In this document: one piece after another, positions 54,041 through 62,737 of the stretch | Position numbering within the stretch: the first letter of the stretch is position 1 | Layout of the letters: every line of letters starts with the position of its first letter | Assembly: GCF_000789255.1 (NCBI RefSeq) | Contig: NZ_CP009552.1 | Span: 1,674,001-1,738,000, forward strand | Source: Geoglobus acetivorans | GTDB lineage: Archaea > Halobacteriota > Archaeoglobi > Archaeoglobales > Archaeoglobaceae | Direction of reading: 5' to 3' | Length of the DNA stretch: 64,000 nucleotides | Notes under the pieces: model-generated | Told to the model about the DNA's origin: nothing | The model's database searches: none | The model's input: the letters and a program-made list of their open reading frames with translations, nothing else | Made by a program: the position numbers and the translations under genes

Positions 54041-54744
54041 GGGTGATTCACGTGGATGAAGGGATTCTGGAAGTCAGAAACGTGACTAAAATATACGGTT
54101 CTGGAAGAACTGCCGTAAAGGCCGTTGATAATGTCTCCTTTTCTATCAGCAGGGGCGAGCTCGTTCTGCTCATGGGGCCGTCTGGCTCTGGCAAAACCAC
54201 CCTGCTCACGCTAATAAGCGGTCTTCTGAAGCCAACTTCAGGGAGCGTGAAAATTGAGGGGATAGAGATAACCGAGCTGAGCCAGAAGGAACTTGCGAGG
54301 ATAAGGCTCGAAAAGATAGGCTTCATATTCCAGCACTTCAACCTGCTCTCTGCATTGACTGCCCTTGAGAATGTGATGATCCCGCTGATAATCCGGGGTG
54401 TGGGAGAGAGGGAGGCGAGGAAAAGAGCCGAGAAGATACTTTCGGATTTTGGACTGAAGGACAGAATGCACCACAAGCCTGAAGACCTTTCTGGAGGGGA
54501 GCAGCAGAGGGTGGCGATAGCGAGAGCGGTGATAAGCGATCCGGATCTGATCATTGCTGACGAGCCCACGGCCAACCTGGATTCCAGGAAGGGCAGGGAA
54601 GTTATGGAACTCATACACTCGATGGTGAGGAAGGGAAAGGCGGCGATAATTGCGAGCCACGATCCGAGGGTTGAAGATTTTGCAGACCGTGTTTTGAGAA
54701 TGGAAGACGGGAGGTTGAAAAGCGATGAGCGCAAAGATACTTGA
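54037..54744 (+). CDS. ABC transporter ATP-binding protein (module 2)
   Basis: A 235-residue ATPase with Walker A GPSGSGKTT, Q-loop IFQHFNLLSALTALEN, signature LSGGEQQRVAIARAV, Walker B LIIADEPTANLDS and the switch His in IIASHDP. It belongs to the same DevA/LolD/MacB group as the ATPase at 35829-36515. The frame starts with a GTG overlapping the permease stop; a GTG at 54052 is also possible. It overlaps the next gene by 20 nt. Confidence 0.94.
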   Translation: MRVIHVDEGILEVRNVTKIYGSGRTAVKAVDNVSFSISRGELVLLMGPSGSGKTTLLTLISGLLKPTSGSVKIEGIEITELSQKELARIRLEKIGFIFQHFNLLSALTALENVMIPLIIRGVGEREARKRAEKILSDFGLKDRMHHKPEDLSGGEQQRVAIARAVISDPDLIIADEPTANLDSRKGREVMELIHSMVRKGKAAIIASHDPRVEDFADRVLRMEDGRLKSDERKDT

Positions 54745-55177
54745 AAAAAGACGAGTAAGGTCCTGGCACGGTCTTGAGTTTGAAATCGTGGTGTGGAGCA
54801 ACTGGTGGGCAAAAATCGGGTTCATGCTTCACCCTCAGGTGGCCAACTTCATGATGAGGTACAGCCTTCCGGAGGATGTCAGAGGTAAAATGGAAGTCCT
54901 TCACGAATTCGGTCATGTGCAGATGTTTCCTCTTGTCCTGATTTACTATCTGCCATTTTTGTTTCTCGGAATCGCTGGGTGGTGGGAATTCGTCATCATC
55001 ACTGCCGGAATGCTCCTTTTCTGGGAGGTTCTTGCCGAGGCCTATGTGGCTATGAAGTTTGATGGATACTTTGAGGTTTACAGACAGAACCTTCACCCGG
55101 TTACGGCCATCTACTGGGTTTTGATCGTTACTGCAGTTTTGTTACCTGCGTTTGCTGTAATTGGCAGAATGCTGTAA
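54725..55177 (+). CDS. Small membrane protein with HEFGH metalloprotease-like motif
   Basis: A 150-residue protein that I cannot place in a family. It has a zinc-type motif HEFGH at residues 60-64 (EVLHEFGHVQM), a hydrophobic region after it (about 68-100), a second acidic helix FWEVLAEAYVAM (about 99-110) that could supply a third ligand, and a last span (AIYWVLIVTAVLLPAFAVIG). The layout recalls small membrane-embedded gluzincins. It overlaps the ABC ATPase gene by 20 nt, so it is part of module 2; module 1 has no equivalent. Confidence 0.6.
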   Translation: MSAKILEKRRVRSWHGLEFEIVVWSNWWAKIGFMLHPQVANFMMRYSLPEDVRGKMEVLHEFGHVQMFPLVLIYYLPFLFLGIAGWWEFVIITAGMLLFWEVLAEAYVAMKFDGYFEVYRQNLHPVTAIYWVLIVTAVLLPAFAVIGRML

Positions 55178-55189
55178 ATAAGATATCTA

Positions 55190-55266
55190 TGTATGGAGTG
55201 CTGTCTGAGCTTTGAAGCTGAGAGATCGATGAACGGAAACGGAACGAGAACGACCTTTCCTTTCAT
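55190..55266 (-). pseudogene. Truncated MazF/PemK-type toxin
   Basis: From the ATG at 55266 the minus strand reads MKGKVVLVPFPFIDLSASKL, then R: the classic MazF/PemK N-terminus (KGDVVLVPFPF-DLS-SKLRP). The similarity ends after about 21 codons and the frame runs into unrelated sequence over the end of the preceding gene, so the toxin is truncated. Its start overlaps the stop of the upstream antitoxin-like ORF, as in intact MazEF pairs. Confidence 0.6.
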
Positions 55267-55460
55267 CTGTATCTGACCTTCGCATCTTTTATCGAATAAA
55301 TATCCGGCTCATCATCGAGAAAATCCTTTAAGCTAACTTCTGACAGCTTCATCATGGCTGTAATTTCCTTTTCTTCAAGTAACTCATCAAGCTTTCTGGA
55401 CATTTCGCTGAGGATCCTCTTTATATCTGCTAACTCAGCTTCTATGCCTATAATGTTCAG
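55263..55460 (-). CDS. Antitoxin-like small ORF before the MazF remnant
   Basis: About 65 codons, rich in charged residues: EAELADIKRILSEMSRKLDE followed by LLEEKEITAMMKLSEVSLKDF and a tail ending DAKVRYR. It looks like a helical antitoxin. No ATG, GTG or TTG is in the right place; the frame could begin at a CTG (55458-55460) or an ATT (55452-55454) behind GGGAG, or the start may have been lost. A TATA-like TATTTAAAT lies just upstream. The stop overlaps the MazF start. Confidence 0.4.
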   Translation of the reverse strand: MNIIGIEAELADIKRILSEMSRKLDELLEEKEITAMMKLSEVSLKDFLDDEPDIYSIKDAKVRYR

Positions 55461-55672
55461 TACACTCCCTTCATTTAAATACTTTACACGAATGTGCCGT
55501 CACTGATCTAAAGACTGCATCAGAATAATGATTTTTTCCACGTTTAACCCTATTCAGTCCTGCCAAAAACCCATGAATTTAATTAGCAAGCGAAAAACCC
55601 ATATTAACAAATTTTCACCGTGAATTTCCACCAAACCAGACCGTAACAACCTACATTACCGAAATAATGCCA
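55461..55672. other. Intergenic stretch before tRNA-Leu
   Basis: A 212 bp region with no coding frame I can support. It lies downstream of the minus-strand tRNA-Leu gene, and an AT-rich run (TTTAATTAGCAAG and TTAACAAATTTTC, about 55578-55618) may end its transcript. Confidence 0.4.
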
Positions 55673-55755
55673 TGCGGGGGGTGGGATTCGAACCCACGAA
55701 GGCCTGCGCCACTGGACCCTAAATCCAGCGCCTTTGACCGCTCGGCAACCCCCGC
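55673..55755 (-). tRNA. tRNA-Leu(UAG)
   Basis: On the minus strand the sequence folds as a class II tRNA: acceptor GCGGGGG pairs with CCCCCGC, the T-arm is GTGGG-TTCGAAT-CCCAC, the anticodon arm is CTGGA-TTTAGGG-TCCAG with anticodon TAG, and a long variable arm follows. The discriminator is A (complement of 55673), and CCA is not encoded. There is no sign of an intron. The flanks on both sides carry gene remnants, suggesting past insertion and loss at this locus. Confidence 0.95.
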
Positions 55756-55849
55756 AAGCCGTCCTGCGAGATATGGCCAGGAGGATATTAAGTTTTGCGG
55801 TAACGTGAACCTGCGAGCGCTTGAAACACATCACAGGTTTTTTCAGGAA

Positions 55850-56142
55850 TTATGGCAGAGGTTTTCTGAAGAAGTCGAAGAAGTTCCGGTTCTCCTTAAC
55901 CTCGGCAATTAGTCCTCTTTCATAGAAGAAAGAGTGCAGCTCGTTTCTGAGCTCTTCCCATCCCCGAACTTTATTTTCGTTCTCCACGGTGAGTTCTATA
56001 GTCAGGGTGAATCCGTTTTACTTCCTGTCTGAACGGGTCTATTTCAGCGGCACGCCAGCAGTGGCTTAATCCAGGGGTGGTGTTCAACCACGTCCTTTTC
56101 GCTCAGGCTGAATTTGCCTTTCAGCCTTACTGTGTGTTTCAT
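55850..56142 (-). pseudogene. Frameshifted small protein of unknown function
   Basis: Starting at 56142 the minus strand reads MKHTVRLKGKFSLSEKDVVE and stops at a TGA after about 33 codons. A further coherent frame ends at 55850 and includes FTLTIELTVENENKVRGWEE and YERGLIAEVKENRNF. The two pieces look like one interrupted gene of about 95 codons. No family is recognised. The rest of 55756-56288 shows no other gene. Confidence 0.4.
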
Positions 56143-56288
56143 AATGGTTTATGCTGGACAGCTCTGAAAAAATTTACCGTCTGAAGCTGATGACGGGACT
56201 TTTATGGATGGAGGATCAGGCATACATTCATTAAATTTCAGACCTGGATTGGGGCAATTTATTTTACCGTCAGCAAACAAATGTAATT

Positions 56289-57290
56289 GTGGCAGGAGGG
56301 CTTGAAAGATATGCTGAGATAAATGCAGGGAATCTGCCTGCAAAGTTTCAGATAGCAAAGAGGATTCAGGCTGATAAAACTGACAGTCTGTACGATGCCC
56401 ACAGAGATCTGAAAAAAGAATTTCTGAAAGCATGGCATAATGAAGATACGGCAATTCTTGAAGAAAAACCTGCAGATTATTCTTTTCTGCATCTGAAAGT
56501 GGATCTGCTGAAGGAGATACTCAAAGAATGCGTCTTCTGTCAGAGGAAGTGCAGGGTAAACCGGTATGAAAGGAGAGGATACTGCAAAACCGGTGCTGAA
56601 AGTTACTACAGCAGCGAATTCCTTCATTTTGGTGAAGAGCCTGAGCTTGTTCCATCGCACACGATCTTCTTCAACAGATGCACTTTCTCCTGTGTGTTCT
56701 GTCAGAACTGGGATATTGTCTGCAGGGACGATATACCTGTGAACCCAAAAGAGCTTGCATATCTGATCGATATCAGAAGGAGACAGGGTAGCAGAAACGT
56801 GAATTTTGTAGGCGGGAATCCTGATCAGCACGCTCACACGATTCTCGAGATACTCCTTCATGTGGACTCGAGCCTGCCGGTGGTCTGGAACTCGAACATG
56901 TATCACAGTGTCGAGCTGGCCGAGATTATTGAGGACGTCATCGACCTTTGGCTGGGAGATTTCAAATACGGGAACGATGATTGTGCGGCAAAATATTCGA
57001 ATGCCGGAAACTATTTCGAGACCGTAACCGGGAACTTTCTGAGGGCAAAGAAGCACGGCGAGTTGTTAATACGACACCTTGTCATGCCCGGACACGTTGA
57101 ATGCTGTACAGAAAGGATTGTGAAATGGGTTTCGAAGAACCTCGGGAGAGATACGAGATTCAACCTGATGTTCCAGTACTGGCCTGCATACAGGGCGAAC
57201 GAGTATCCCGAGATCTCAAGAAGGCTCGACAGGGGGGAAATTAAAAAAGCGATAAAGGTGACTTCAATCCATCTCGATAACCTGGTGTGA
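56289..57290 (+). CDS. Radical SAM protein, PflA-like (COG1313)
   Basis: A 333-residue protein starting at GTG. The radical SAM cluster motif is CTFSCVFC (131-138). Before it is a cysteine cluster CVFCQRKC with a later GYC (residues 81-99), typical of this COG1313 group and probably binding a second metal. Conserved NFVGGNPDQHAHTILE is the GGEP-like region (here GGNP). These proteins are annotated as pyruvate formate-lyase-activating-like; their substrate in archaea is unknown. No glycyl radical enzyme is encoded nearby. Its end overlaps the MFS gene by 27 bp. Confidence 0.85.
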   Translation: MAGGLERYAEINAGNLPAKFQIAKRIQADKTDSLYDAHRDLKKEFLKAWHNEDTAILEEKPADYSFLHLKVDLLKEILKECVFCQRKCRVNRYERRGYCKTGAESYYSSEFLHFGEEPELVPSHTIFFNRCTFSCVFCQNWDIVCRDDIPVNPKELAYLIDIRRRQGSRNVNFVGGNPDQHAHTILEILLHVDSSLPVVWNSNMYHSVELAEIIEDVIDLWLGDFKYGNDDCAAKYSNAGNYFETVTGNFLRAKKHGELLIRHLVMPGHVECCTERIVKWVSKNLGRDTRFNLMFQYWPAYRANEYPEISRRLDRGEIKKAIKVTSIHLDNLV

Positions 57291-58451
57291 TTCTCTGACC
57301 CCTGCCCAGAAAAGCATGCCTGCAATCACCGTTGCTATTGCTGAGGCGGTGAAAACTGCAGCTATTCCACTGAGTCCCTGGCCGCCGAGATCGTAAAACA
57401 CACCCGCCAGCATGGGCCCTATCGCCCTTCCGAGGCTCTTGGATGCGGAGAAATAACCCATCAACCCTCCAAGATTTCCTGTTTTTTTACCCTCCACTGC
57501 GACAAGTCCGCTAACTGCCGGAAGAGAAAGAGAGCTTGAAATGCCGAGGAATGCAGAAAGAACAAGGAGGATGTGAAATGTGGTGTACCGTATGATTGAG
57601 ACGTAAATTACAGCTGAGAGAATCGTTGACAGCATGACCGGAAAAATGAAACCCCGCCTGTCTGAAAAAGCTCCACCGTACGGTTGTATAATTCCTGAAA
57701 CGAAGAGGTTTGTGAAGACGAGCATGCCGATTTCCGTGTAGCTCAGACCGATGAGATATCCATATATCGGAAGAAAGGACATCATGCTCCCTCTGCCAAT
57801 GGAGTTCAGTATTCTGAAAATCAGGACCGAGATAATCCTTCTGCTGAACTCTTTTCCACCGTTTTCGCTTTTCTGCTGAGGTTTAATCTCAGGAAGAGTC
57901 AGGATTGCAATTATGAGGGTTATCAGGCTCATCAGCGCCATGGCAAAGAACGCCATTTTCTCGCTGTGAAAGTCTGAGAGAACTCCCCCAATGAGTGGGC
58001 CGAAAGACATTCCGAGGAATATTGAGCGATTTGCGAAGCCCATGTATTTTCCTTCCTTCCCTTCCGGGGCTATCTGGGCTATCATGGCGAGAATGACCGG
58101 CATCACCATTGCCGAGGACATGCCGTGAAACAGCCGGATTACTATCAGTTCCTCCGGATTTCTGGCAAGTGCGTAGAGCAGGGCAAGCAGCGTGTACAGA
58201 GACAGACCAGCAGTTATAAGTGGCCTTCTCCCGTATCTGTCAGAAAGTCTCCCGAACATGGGTAGGAATACCAGTCTCGAGATCGAAAATGCTGAGAATA
58301 TGAGACCTATCACCACACCTCCCGCGCCCATGTTTTTCGCGATAATTGGTAGGATTGGGGAGATGATTCCGACGCCTATTGTGAGTGTGAAAAGGACAAG
58401 CGACGAAGTAAAAAGCGTATATTTCGCTTTTTCGCCCATCTCTCTCTCCAT
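57264..58451 (-). CDS. Major facilitator superfamily transporter
   Basis: About 395 residues with twelve predicted spans. The MFS signature [15 protein letters not shown] is between helices 2 and 3, and a second one [11 protein letters not shown] follows mid-protein. The substrate is unclear, with a drug-exporter-like pattern. The frame is open to 58568, but a TATA box (58472-58480) places the transcript start at about 58451, where the ATG of MEREMGEK lies, so this is probably a leaderless start. Confidence 0.88.
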   Translation of the reverse strand: MEREMGEKAKYTLFTSSLVLFTLTIGVGIISPILPIIAKNMGAGGVVIGLIFSAFSISRLVFLPMFGRLSDRYGRRPLITAGLSLYTLLALLYALARNPEELIVIRLFHGMSSAMVMPVILAMIAQIAPEGKEGKYMGFANRSIFLGMSFGPLIGGVLSDFHSEKMAFFAMALMSLITLIIAILTLPEIKPQQKSENGGKEFSRRIISVLIFRILNSIGRGSMMSFLPIYGYLIGLSYTEIGMLVFTNLFVSGIIQPYGGAFSDRRGFIFPVMLSTILSAVIYVSIIRYTTFHILLVLSAFLGISSSLSLPAVSGLVAVEGKKTGNLGGLMGYFSASKSLGRAIGPMLAGVFYDLGGQGLSGIAAVFTASAIATVIAGMLFWAGVRESHQVIEMD

Positions 58452-58533
58452 CGTTTCTCCCATCAACAAAGTATTTATAAGGTTTCCATACAAAGTAGTT
58501 TGCCAGAAACAGTGGCTACAAGAGGTGATGTCA

Positions 58534-59772
58534 ATGAAAGCACCAAGCGATACAACAAAGTATCTCATTCACGCAGAAATAGTTGCAGAAGGTGTTGTTG
58601 AGCGGCCAGACGTCGTAGGGGCCATCTTTGGGCAGACAGAGGGCCTTCTTGGCGATGACCTCGATCTCAGAGAGCTTCAGAAAACCGGAAGGATAGGCAG
58701 GATCGAGGTCAAAATCGAGAGCAAGAGTGGCAAGAGTTTTGGGGAAATAAGGGTTCCGAGCAGCCTTGACAAGATAGAGACAGCGATACTTGCAGCAGCT
58801 CTTGAGACCATAGAGAGAGTTGGGCCATGTGCTGCAAAAATCAAGGTAATAAAGATTGAGGATGTAAGGGCAAGCAAGAGGAAAAAGATTGTCGAAAGGG
58901 CAAAGGACATTCTGAGGGAGCTGTTTGAGGAACCAGAGATCGAAAGCGAAAAGATTGCGGATCTTGTAAGACAGGCAATCAGGACAGAGGAGATCATAGA
59001 GTATGGAGAGGACAGGCTTCCGGCAGGACCGGCCATAGACGAAAGCGATGCGATAATTGTCGTCGAAGGACGGGCAGATGTGCTTAACCTGCTTAAACAC
59101 GGGATAAAGAATATTATAGCTGTTGAAGGTACGAATATTCCGAAAACGATTGTTGATCTGAGCAAGAGAAAAACAGTTACTGCATTTCTTGATGGAGACA
59201 GGGGCGGGGATCTGATACTCAAAGAACTGCTTCAGGTTGCTGATATTGACTACGTGGCGAGGGCACCGGAAGGCAAGGGAGTTGAGGACCTTACCCAGAA
59301 GGAGATTGTTAAATCTCTGAGAAATAAGATTCCGGTTGAGCAGGTTCACGTGCTGAAACACAAGGATGAGAAAAAGGAGGAGAGGAAGGACGTCAGGGAG
59401 ACCAAGGTTGAACAGAAGGAAGAGTCGGAGGCTGCGGAAAAACCAAAGGAGGAGAAGAAAGAAGATGCAAGGGACAGGGCAAATGTAATCGAAATGCTCA
59501 GGAAGCACAAACAGGAAATTGAAGGAAATCTGAAGGCAAGACTTATTGACAGCAACTTCGAAGTGGTCAGAGAGATCCCGGTCAGAGACCTGGTCAAGCT
59601 TCTGAAGTCAAACAACGTCAAGGCTCATGGAATCGTATTTGATGGAGTTATAACTCAGAGAGTTGTCGATCTGGCCGCGAAGAGGAACATAAACTTGCTG
59701 GTCGGCGTCAAGGTTGGAAGTGTTGTGAAAGTCCCCTCAAATGTCAATATCATGACATTTGACCAGATTTAA
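58534..59772 (+). CDS. dnaG: Archaeal DnaG-like primase / exosome subunit
   Basis: A 412-residue protein. The N-terminus [20 protein letters not shown] and [17 protein letters not shown] is invariant in archaeal DnaG. The TOPRIM domain (about 165-250) has [12 protein letters not shown] and FLDGDRGGD with the metal-binding acids. A charged linker (about 275-320, many E and K) precedes the C-terminal domain. In archaea the protein is part of the RNA exosome and can prime DNA. The ATG at 58534 has GAGGTGATG at the right distance. Confidence 0.96.
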   Translation: MKAPSDTTKYLIHAEIVAEGVVERPDVVGAIFGQTEGLLGDDLDLRELQKTGRIGRIEVKIESKSGKSFGEIRVPSSLDKIETAILAAALETIERVGPCAAKIKVIKIEDVRASKRKKIVERAKDILRELFEEPEIESEKIADLVRQAIRTEEIIEYGEDRLPAGPAIDESDAIIVVEGRADVLNLLKHGIKNIIAVEGTNIPKTIVDLSKRKTVTAFLDGDRGGDLILKELLQVADIDYVARAPEGKGVEDLTQKEIVKSLRNKIPVEQVHVLKHKDEKKEERKDVRETKVEQKEESEAAEKPKEEKKEDARDRANVIEMLRKHKQEIEGNLKARLIDSNFEVVREIPVRDLVKLLKSNNVKAHGIVFDGVITQRVVDLAAKRNINLLVGVKVGSVVKVPSNVNIMTFDQI

Positions 59773-60057
59773 TTTTTTGTTATTTTTTAATTTTTAAGCC
59801 TGAGTGCAGCAAAGAATCGCCCTGAATTTTCCCATAAAAGTTATGGGTGTTGCAAAAAAGAGGGCTGAGTTTTCATTTGGTGAATTTTCTTGAAACAGCA
59901 AAAAATGAAAAAGGAGCATGGGGAATATTCAATTGGACAGCGACATGGGGAAAATTAGAGTTTAAAAGCCCTTCGGAGGAGAGAAAAAAGCAGGACTACT
60001 AAAATTATTGCCCTGACCTGTGGAAATTATTTGAGTTAACCGTCTCACGACGGAATT
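59773..60057. other. Intergenic stretch after dnaG
   Basis: A 285 bp region without a gene. T-rich sequence just after dnaG (TTTTTTGTTATTTTTTAATT) should end its transcript. The middle part has no coding frame, repeat or RNA fold that I can support, and its last bases lie downstream of the convergent permease gene. Confidence 0.45.
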
Positions 60058-61110
60058 TCAGAAGAACAGCCACAAGACGAGCACAACGCACATCAGGAGA
60101 TATGCAAACGAAAAAAGATGGTATTCTCGCAGGAACTTGCTATCCCTGACGATTCCGTATGCAATAAGATTGGCAAAAGAGGCAGTGAGGAGGCCATTAC
60201 CACCAATGTTAACTCCGGCTGCGATTGCGGGATAGTTGTTGCTGACTTCTGTCATAATCAGTGCGGCAGGAACGTTGTTGATGATTTGCGATGTGACAAT
60301 GGATGCGAGAAACACATTCGACCCTGTAAAATTTACAGTGTGGATGAAAACGGATGCAATCGTTCGAAAATCGACAAACATCAGAGCAAAAATCGCAACA
60401 AGCTGCCAGTTGGCATTCGTAACCACCCTTCTAAAAAAGATGAGGTAAATTGAAATGACCACAATGACAAACCAGTGTGCCCCGAGGTCGAGTGCAATCA
60501 CAAGGAGCATGAGAAGGGCCAGAGACAGTGTCTTCAGGAATTTATCCACCTCAAAGCTCTTGCTGTCAGCCGATACGACCCTGTTCTCAACAAGGAACAG
60601 CAGAGTGAAAAGGACTGCGAGCTGTACAAGAACAAACTTTGCCATGGCCGCTGCGAATTCTACAAAAGAGATGCCCCAGACGTGCCATATGAGCAGGTTC
60701 TGGGGATTTCCAATCGGTGTGAGGGTGGAGCCAGCATTTGCCGAAATGACTTCAAGCGCTACCACTTTTCTGACATCGATGTGATCCTTAAGGCTCATGG
60801 TGAGCGGAACTACAACCATGACTGCGGCATCGTTTGTTATGATTGCGCCGAGGATTGCTGACAGCATGCAAAGCCTGAACACAAGTGTGCGTTCAGTTTT
60901 TGATGCTCTTGCAATCGAATATGCGAGATTGGAAAGATATCCACTTTCTCTGGCTCCTTCCGACACAAGAAGCAATCCTGCCAGGGAGAGAATGGCTCTC
61001 CAGTCAACGTAATCACTAAAGTTTTCCGCTTCATCAGGGAAGACTGCTGCCAGAACTGCAAGCATGACCAGAAGAATGAGAAGCGTTAGCGTCTCGAATG
61101 TGTATTTCAC
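60058..61110 (-). CDS. ArsB/NhaD-like ion permease
   Basis: A 350-residue protein with about ten spans, related to the ArsB/NhaD (SLC13-like) group: SANAGSTLTPIGNPQNLLIW and SQIINNVPAALIM are the paired motifs. The ion is not clear from sequence; sodium/proton exchange or anion transport are both possible. The frame extends to 61203 into the tRNA fragment, but the real start is the GTG at 61110, which has GGAGG 6 nt before it. The gene is the last host gene before the integrated element. Confidence 0.85.
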   Translation of the reverse strand: MKYTFETLTLLILLVMLAVLAAVFPDEAENFSDYVDWRAILSLAGLLLVSEGARESGYLSNLAYSIARASKTERTLVFRLCMLSAILGAIITNDAAVMVVVPLTMSLKDHIDVRKVVALEVISANAGSTLTPIGNPQNLLIWHVWGISFVEFAAAMAKFVLVQLAVLFTLLFLVENRVVSADSKSFEVDKFLKTLSLALLMLLVIALDLGAHWFVIVVISIYLIFFRRVVTNANWQLVAIFALMFVDFRTIASVFIHTVNFTGSNVFLASIVTSQIINNVPAALIMTEVSNNYPAIAAGVNIGGNGLLTASFANLIAYGIVRDSKFLREYHLFSFAYLLMCVVLVLWLFF

Positions 61111-61139
61111 TCCCAGCCTCCTCCAAAATAAGGGGTTAA

Positions 61140-61181
61140 TGCTCCGGCCGGGATTTGAACCCGGGTCGCCGGCTCGAAAGG
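61140..61181 (-). other. attL site: 3' half of tRNA-Glu(UUC)
   Basis: On the minus strand the 42 bp read CCTTTCGAGCCGG, then the variable loop, the T-arm CCGGG-TTCAAAT-CCCGG, the acceptor strand CCGGAGC and discriminator A: the tRNA-Glu(UUC) sequence from the anticodon loop to the 3' end. The 5' half is missing. The fragment lies inside the reading frame of the integrase, which is the standard arrangement of SSV-type integration, so this is the border between host and element. Confidence 0.85.
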
Positions 61182-62038
61182 CTTGGATATCTGATGATTT
61201 CATCGTAATTGACTATCAGAGGCACAGAAATGAGTTTATTGAGTGGCTGCAAAAGAAGAGCAAAAAGACAACATGGCAGAACTACGTAACACTACTTGAC
61301 AGAAAGCTGTCAGGAGTTAAAATATTCGACAAAGACCAGCTTGCTGAGATTTATGATGAGCTTGAAAGGAATAAGGCGAACTTTGCCAAAGGCGTCAGAA
61401 ACTTCCTGAATTTCCTTGTAGAAAAGAAGGGCTTCCCTATTGCAGTTGCTGAAGAATTTAAATCAGTGCTTAAAATACCACGTTCTGGGACAGATAAACA
61501 GATACCAAGCGACACAGACATAATTGAAGCACATGAATATTTCAGAAGTAAGTTAACTCCAGAGCTGCTCAATGTGTTTTATCTGCTGATTTTCAGTGGC
61601 CTCAGACTTGAACACATTTTGCAGATGCTCAGAAACTTCAACCCTGCAAGACTGGAGATCCTTGACAGTTTTGCACGTTATGATATGTCTGGTATCGGCT
61701 CTGAAAACAAGGATGCTTATGAATGCTACATGCCTGTCTGGCTTGCTAAGCGATTGAGTCAGGTTGATCTTGACTATCGCTTTGCTAAAGACAGTATAAA
61801 CTATAAGGCTAAGAGTGGTAAAACTATTTCGGCAAAATACATCAGAAAATGGACGAACAACTTCTTAAAGAAGCAGGGAGTCCCGAAGGATGAAAGAAAC
61901 TTCATTCTTGGCAGACACTCTGAGATCTCAAAAAGCGTTGAGAACTTCAATTATCTCGATCTGAGAGATGATGCCGACATGTGGTATGCAAGAGTTGTTG
62001 ACAAATTCCCGATCAAGGAGGTGGAACATGCAGATTGA
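61140..62038 (+). pseudogene. SSV-type tyrosine integrase, C-terminal part int(C)
   Basis: The open frame encodes RPGFEPGSPARKA (from the tRNA fragment, like PPGFEPG in SSV1 integrase), then the core-binding and catalytic domains. Catalytic residues are visible: Arg in FSGLRLEHI (codon 61604), Arg in KYIRKWTNN, the GRHSEIS motif and Tyr in NFNYLDL (codon 61952). In this integrase class the attP lies within the gene, so integration splits it; the N-terminal part should be at the other border. The apparent ATG at 61064 is host sequence, so the piece is probably not expressed as a whole enzyme. Confidence 0.85.
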
Positions 62039-62252
62039 ACTGCCTGAAAACCTTTCCTTGACTTTTTACCTCATGGCAAGTGGCAAAAAGAACAGGAAAC
62101 AGACATCAGTCTGGATCGAGAAGATATACCTTGACAAGCTCAAGGAGGATGGCGTTTGCCTCTCTGACCTCGTTAATTTTCTCCTCGAACAATACCTAAG
62201 GCAGAAAGGCAAGTTAGACGTCAAAGAAATAATAGAATCAATAAAGAAGTAA
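62028..62252 (+). CDS. Small element-encoded protein, possible ribbon-helix-helix
   Basis: A 74-residue protein. AAGGAGGTGGAAC sits right before the ATG, so it is well translated. A central segment RKQTSVWIEKIYLDKLKEDG with the following CLSDLVNFLLEQYLRQ has the pattern of a beta strand and two helices, as in MetJ/Arc-type DNA-binding proteins. It overlaps the integrase gene by 11 nt. A role in controlling the element is plausible but not proven. Confidence 0.65.
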   Translation: MQIELPENLSLTFYLMASGKKNRKQTSVWIEKIYLDKLKEDGVCLSDLVNFLLEQYLRQKGKLDVKEIIESIKK

Positions 62253-62422
62253 TAATAATCTACTATTTTTTGATTGTCTGCTTTTTGCGGCGGCTCTGCA
62301 ACTGCACGGGCTTAACGTTGTGGGTAATTACTAACTATGTGGCGTTTCTATGGATACTTTGTCAGTTCTTTTCCAGTTCTGTTTAACAAAATGTTATATT
62401 TTTCCATGCAGACTTTGACAAC
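62253..62422 (+). promoter_or_regulatory. Non-coding gap and promoter before the structural-type genes
   Basis: A 170 bp gap with no gene. AAAATGTTATATTTTTCC (about 62388-62405) is a TATA-like element about 25 nt upstream of the ATG at 62423. The part near 62283-62320 (GCGGCGGCTCTGCAACTG) is GC-rich compared with its surroundings but shows no clear RNA fold. Confidence 0.4.
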
Positions 62423-62722
62423 ATGAGGTTTGGTAGCCGGGAGAAGGGGAGGAAGGGCAGGCCATACAGGAAGGCCTTTGTTGTCTTTATGGTCTTTGGC
62501 CTGCTTTTGATGTGGCCTGCAAGTGCTGCGAATGGCACAGCAACCATCAACTGGACACAGATCTCGGACATAATTACTGGGGTCTCAGGACTGTTCCCAA
62601 GCTTTGTGACTCTCGTGAGCAATGCACTGCCGATACTGATCTTCCTTGGAGTCATCGGCTTCGTGCTGAGGTTCTTTGACAGTATAATCGACATGATCGC
62701 AAGTCTGGCAAGGTTCAGATAA
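62423..62722 (+). CDS. Small exported membrane protein, possible virion coat protein
   Basis: A 99-residue protein. A basic N-terminus and hydrophobic core (KAFVVFMVFGLLLMWPASA) form a signal peptide cut near residue 36. The mature part of about 63 residues has a Thr/Asn-rich start, a hydrophobic helix (FVTLVSNALPILIFLGVIGF) and an amphipathic basic end. Short hydrophobic exported proteins like this are the coat proteins of spindle-shaped and pleomorphic archaeal viruses, but sequence matches were not tested. The next gene is 15 bp away. Confidence 0.6.
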   Translation: MRFGSREKGRKGRPYRKAFVVFMVFGLLLMWPASAANGTATINWTQISDIITGVSGLFPSFVTLVSNALPILIFLGVIGFVLRFFDSIIDMIASLARFR

Positions 62723-62737
62723 AAACGGAGGTGCAGC

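Noticed and set aside
61064-61139. N-terminal part of the integrase reading frame
   Set aside because: It is host sequence antisense to the permease gene, joined by chance to the int(C) frame. The true N-terminus should lie at the other end of the element.
60058-61203. Longer permease reading frame starting at 61203
   Set aside because: The first 31 codons are the reverse complement of the tRNA-Glu fragment and integrase. A GTG at 61110 with a good ribosome binding site is the real start.
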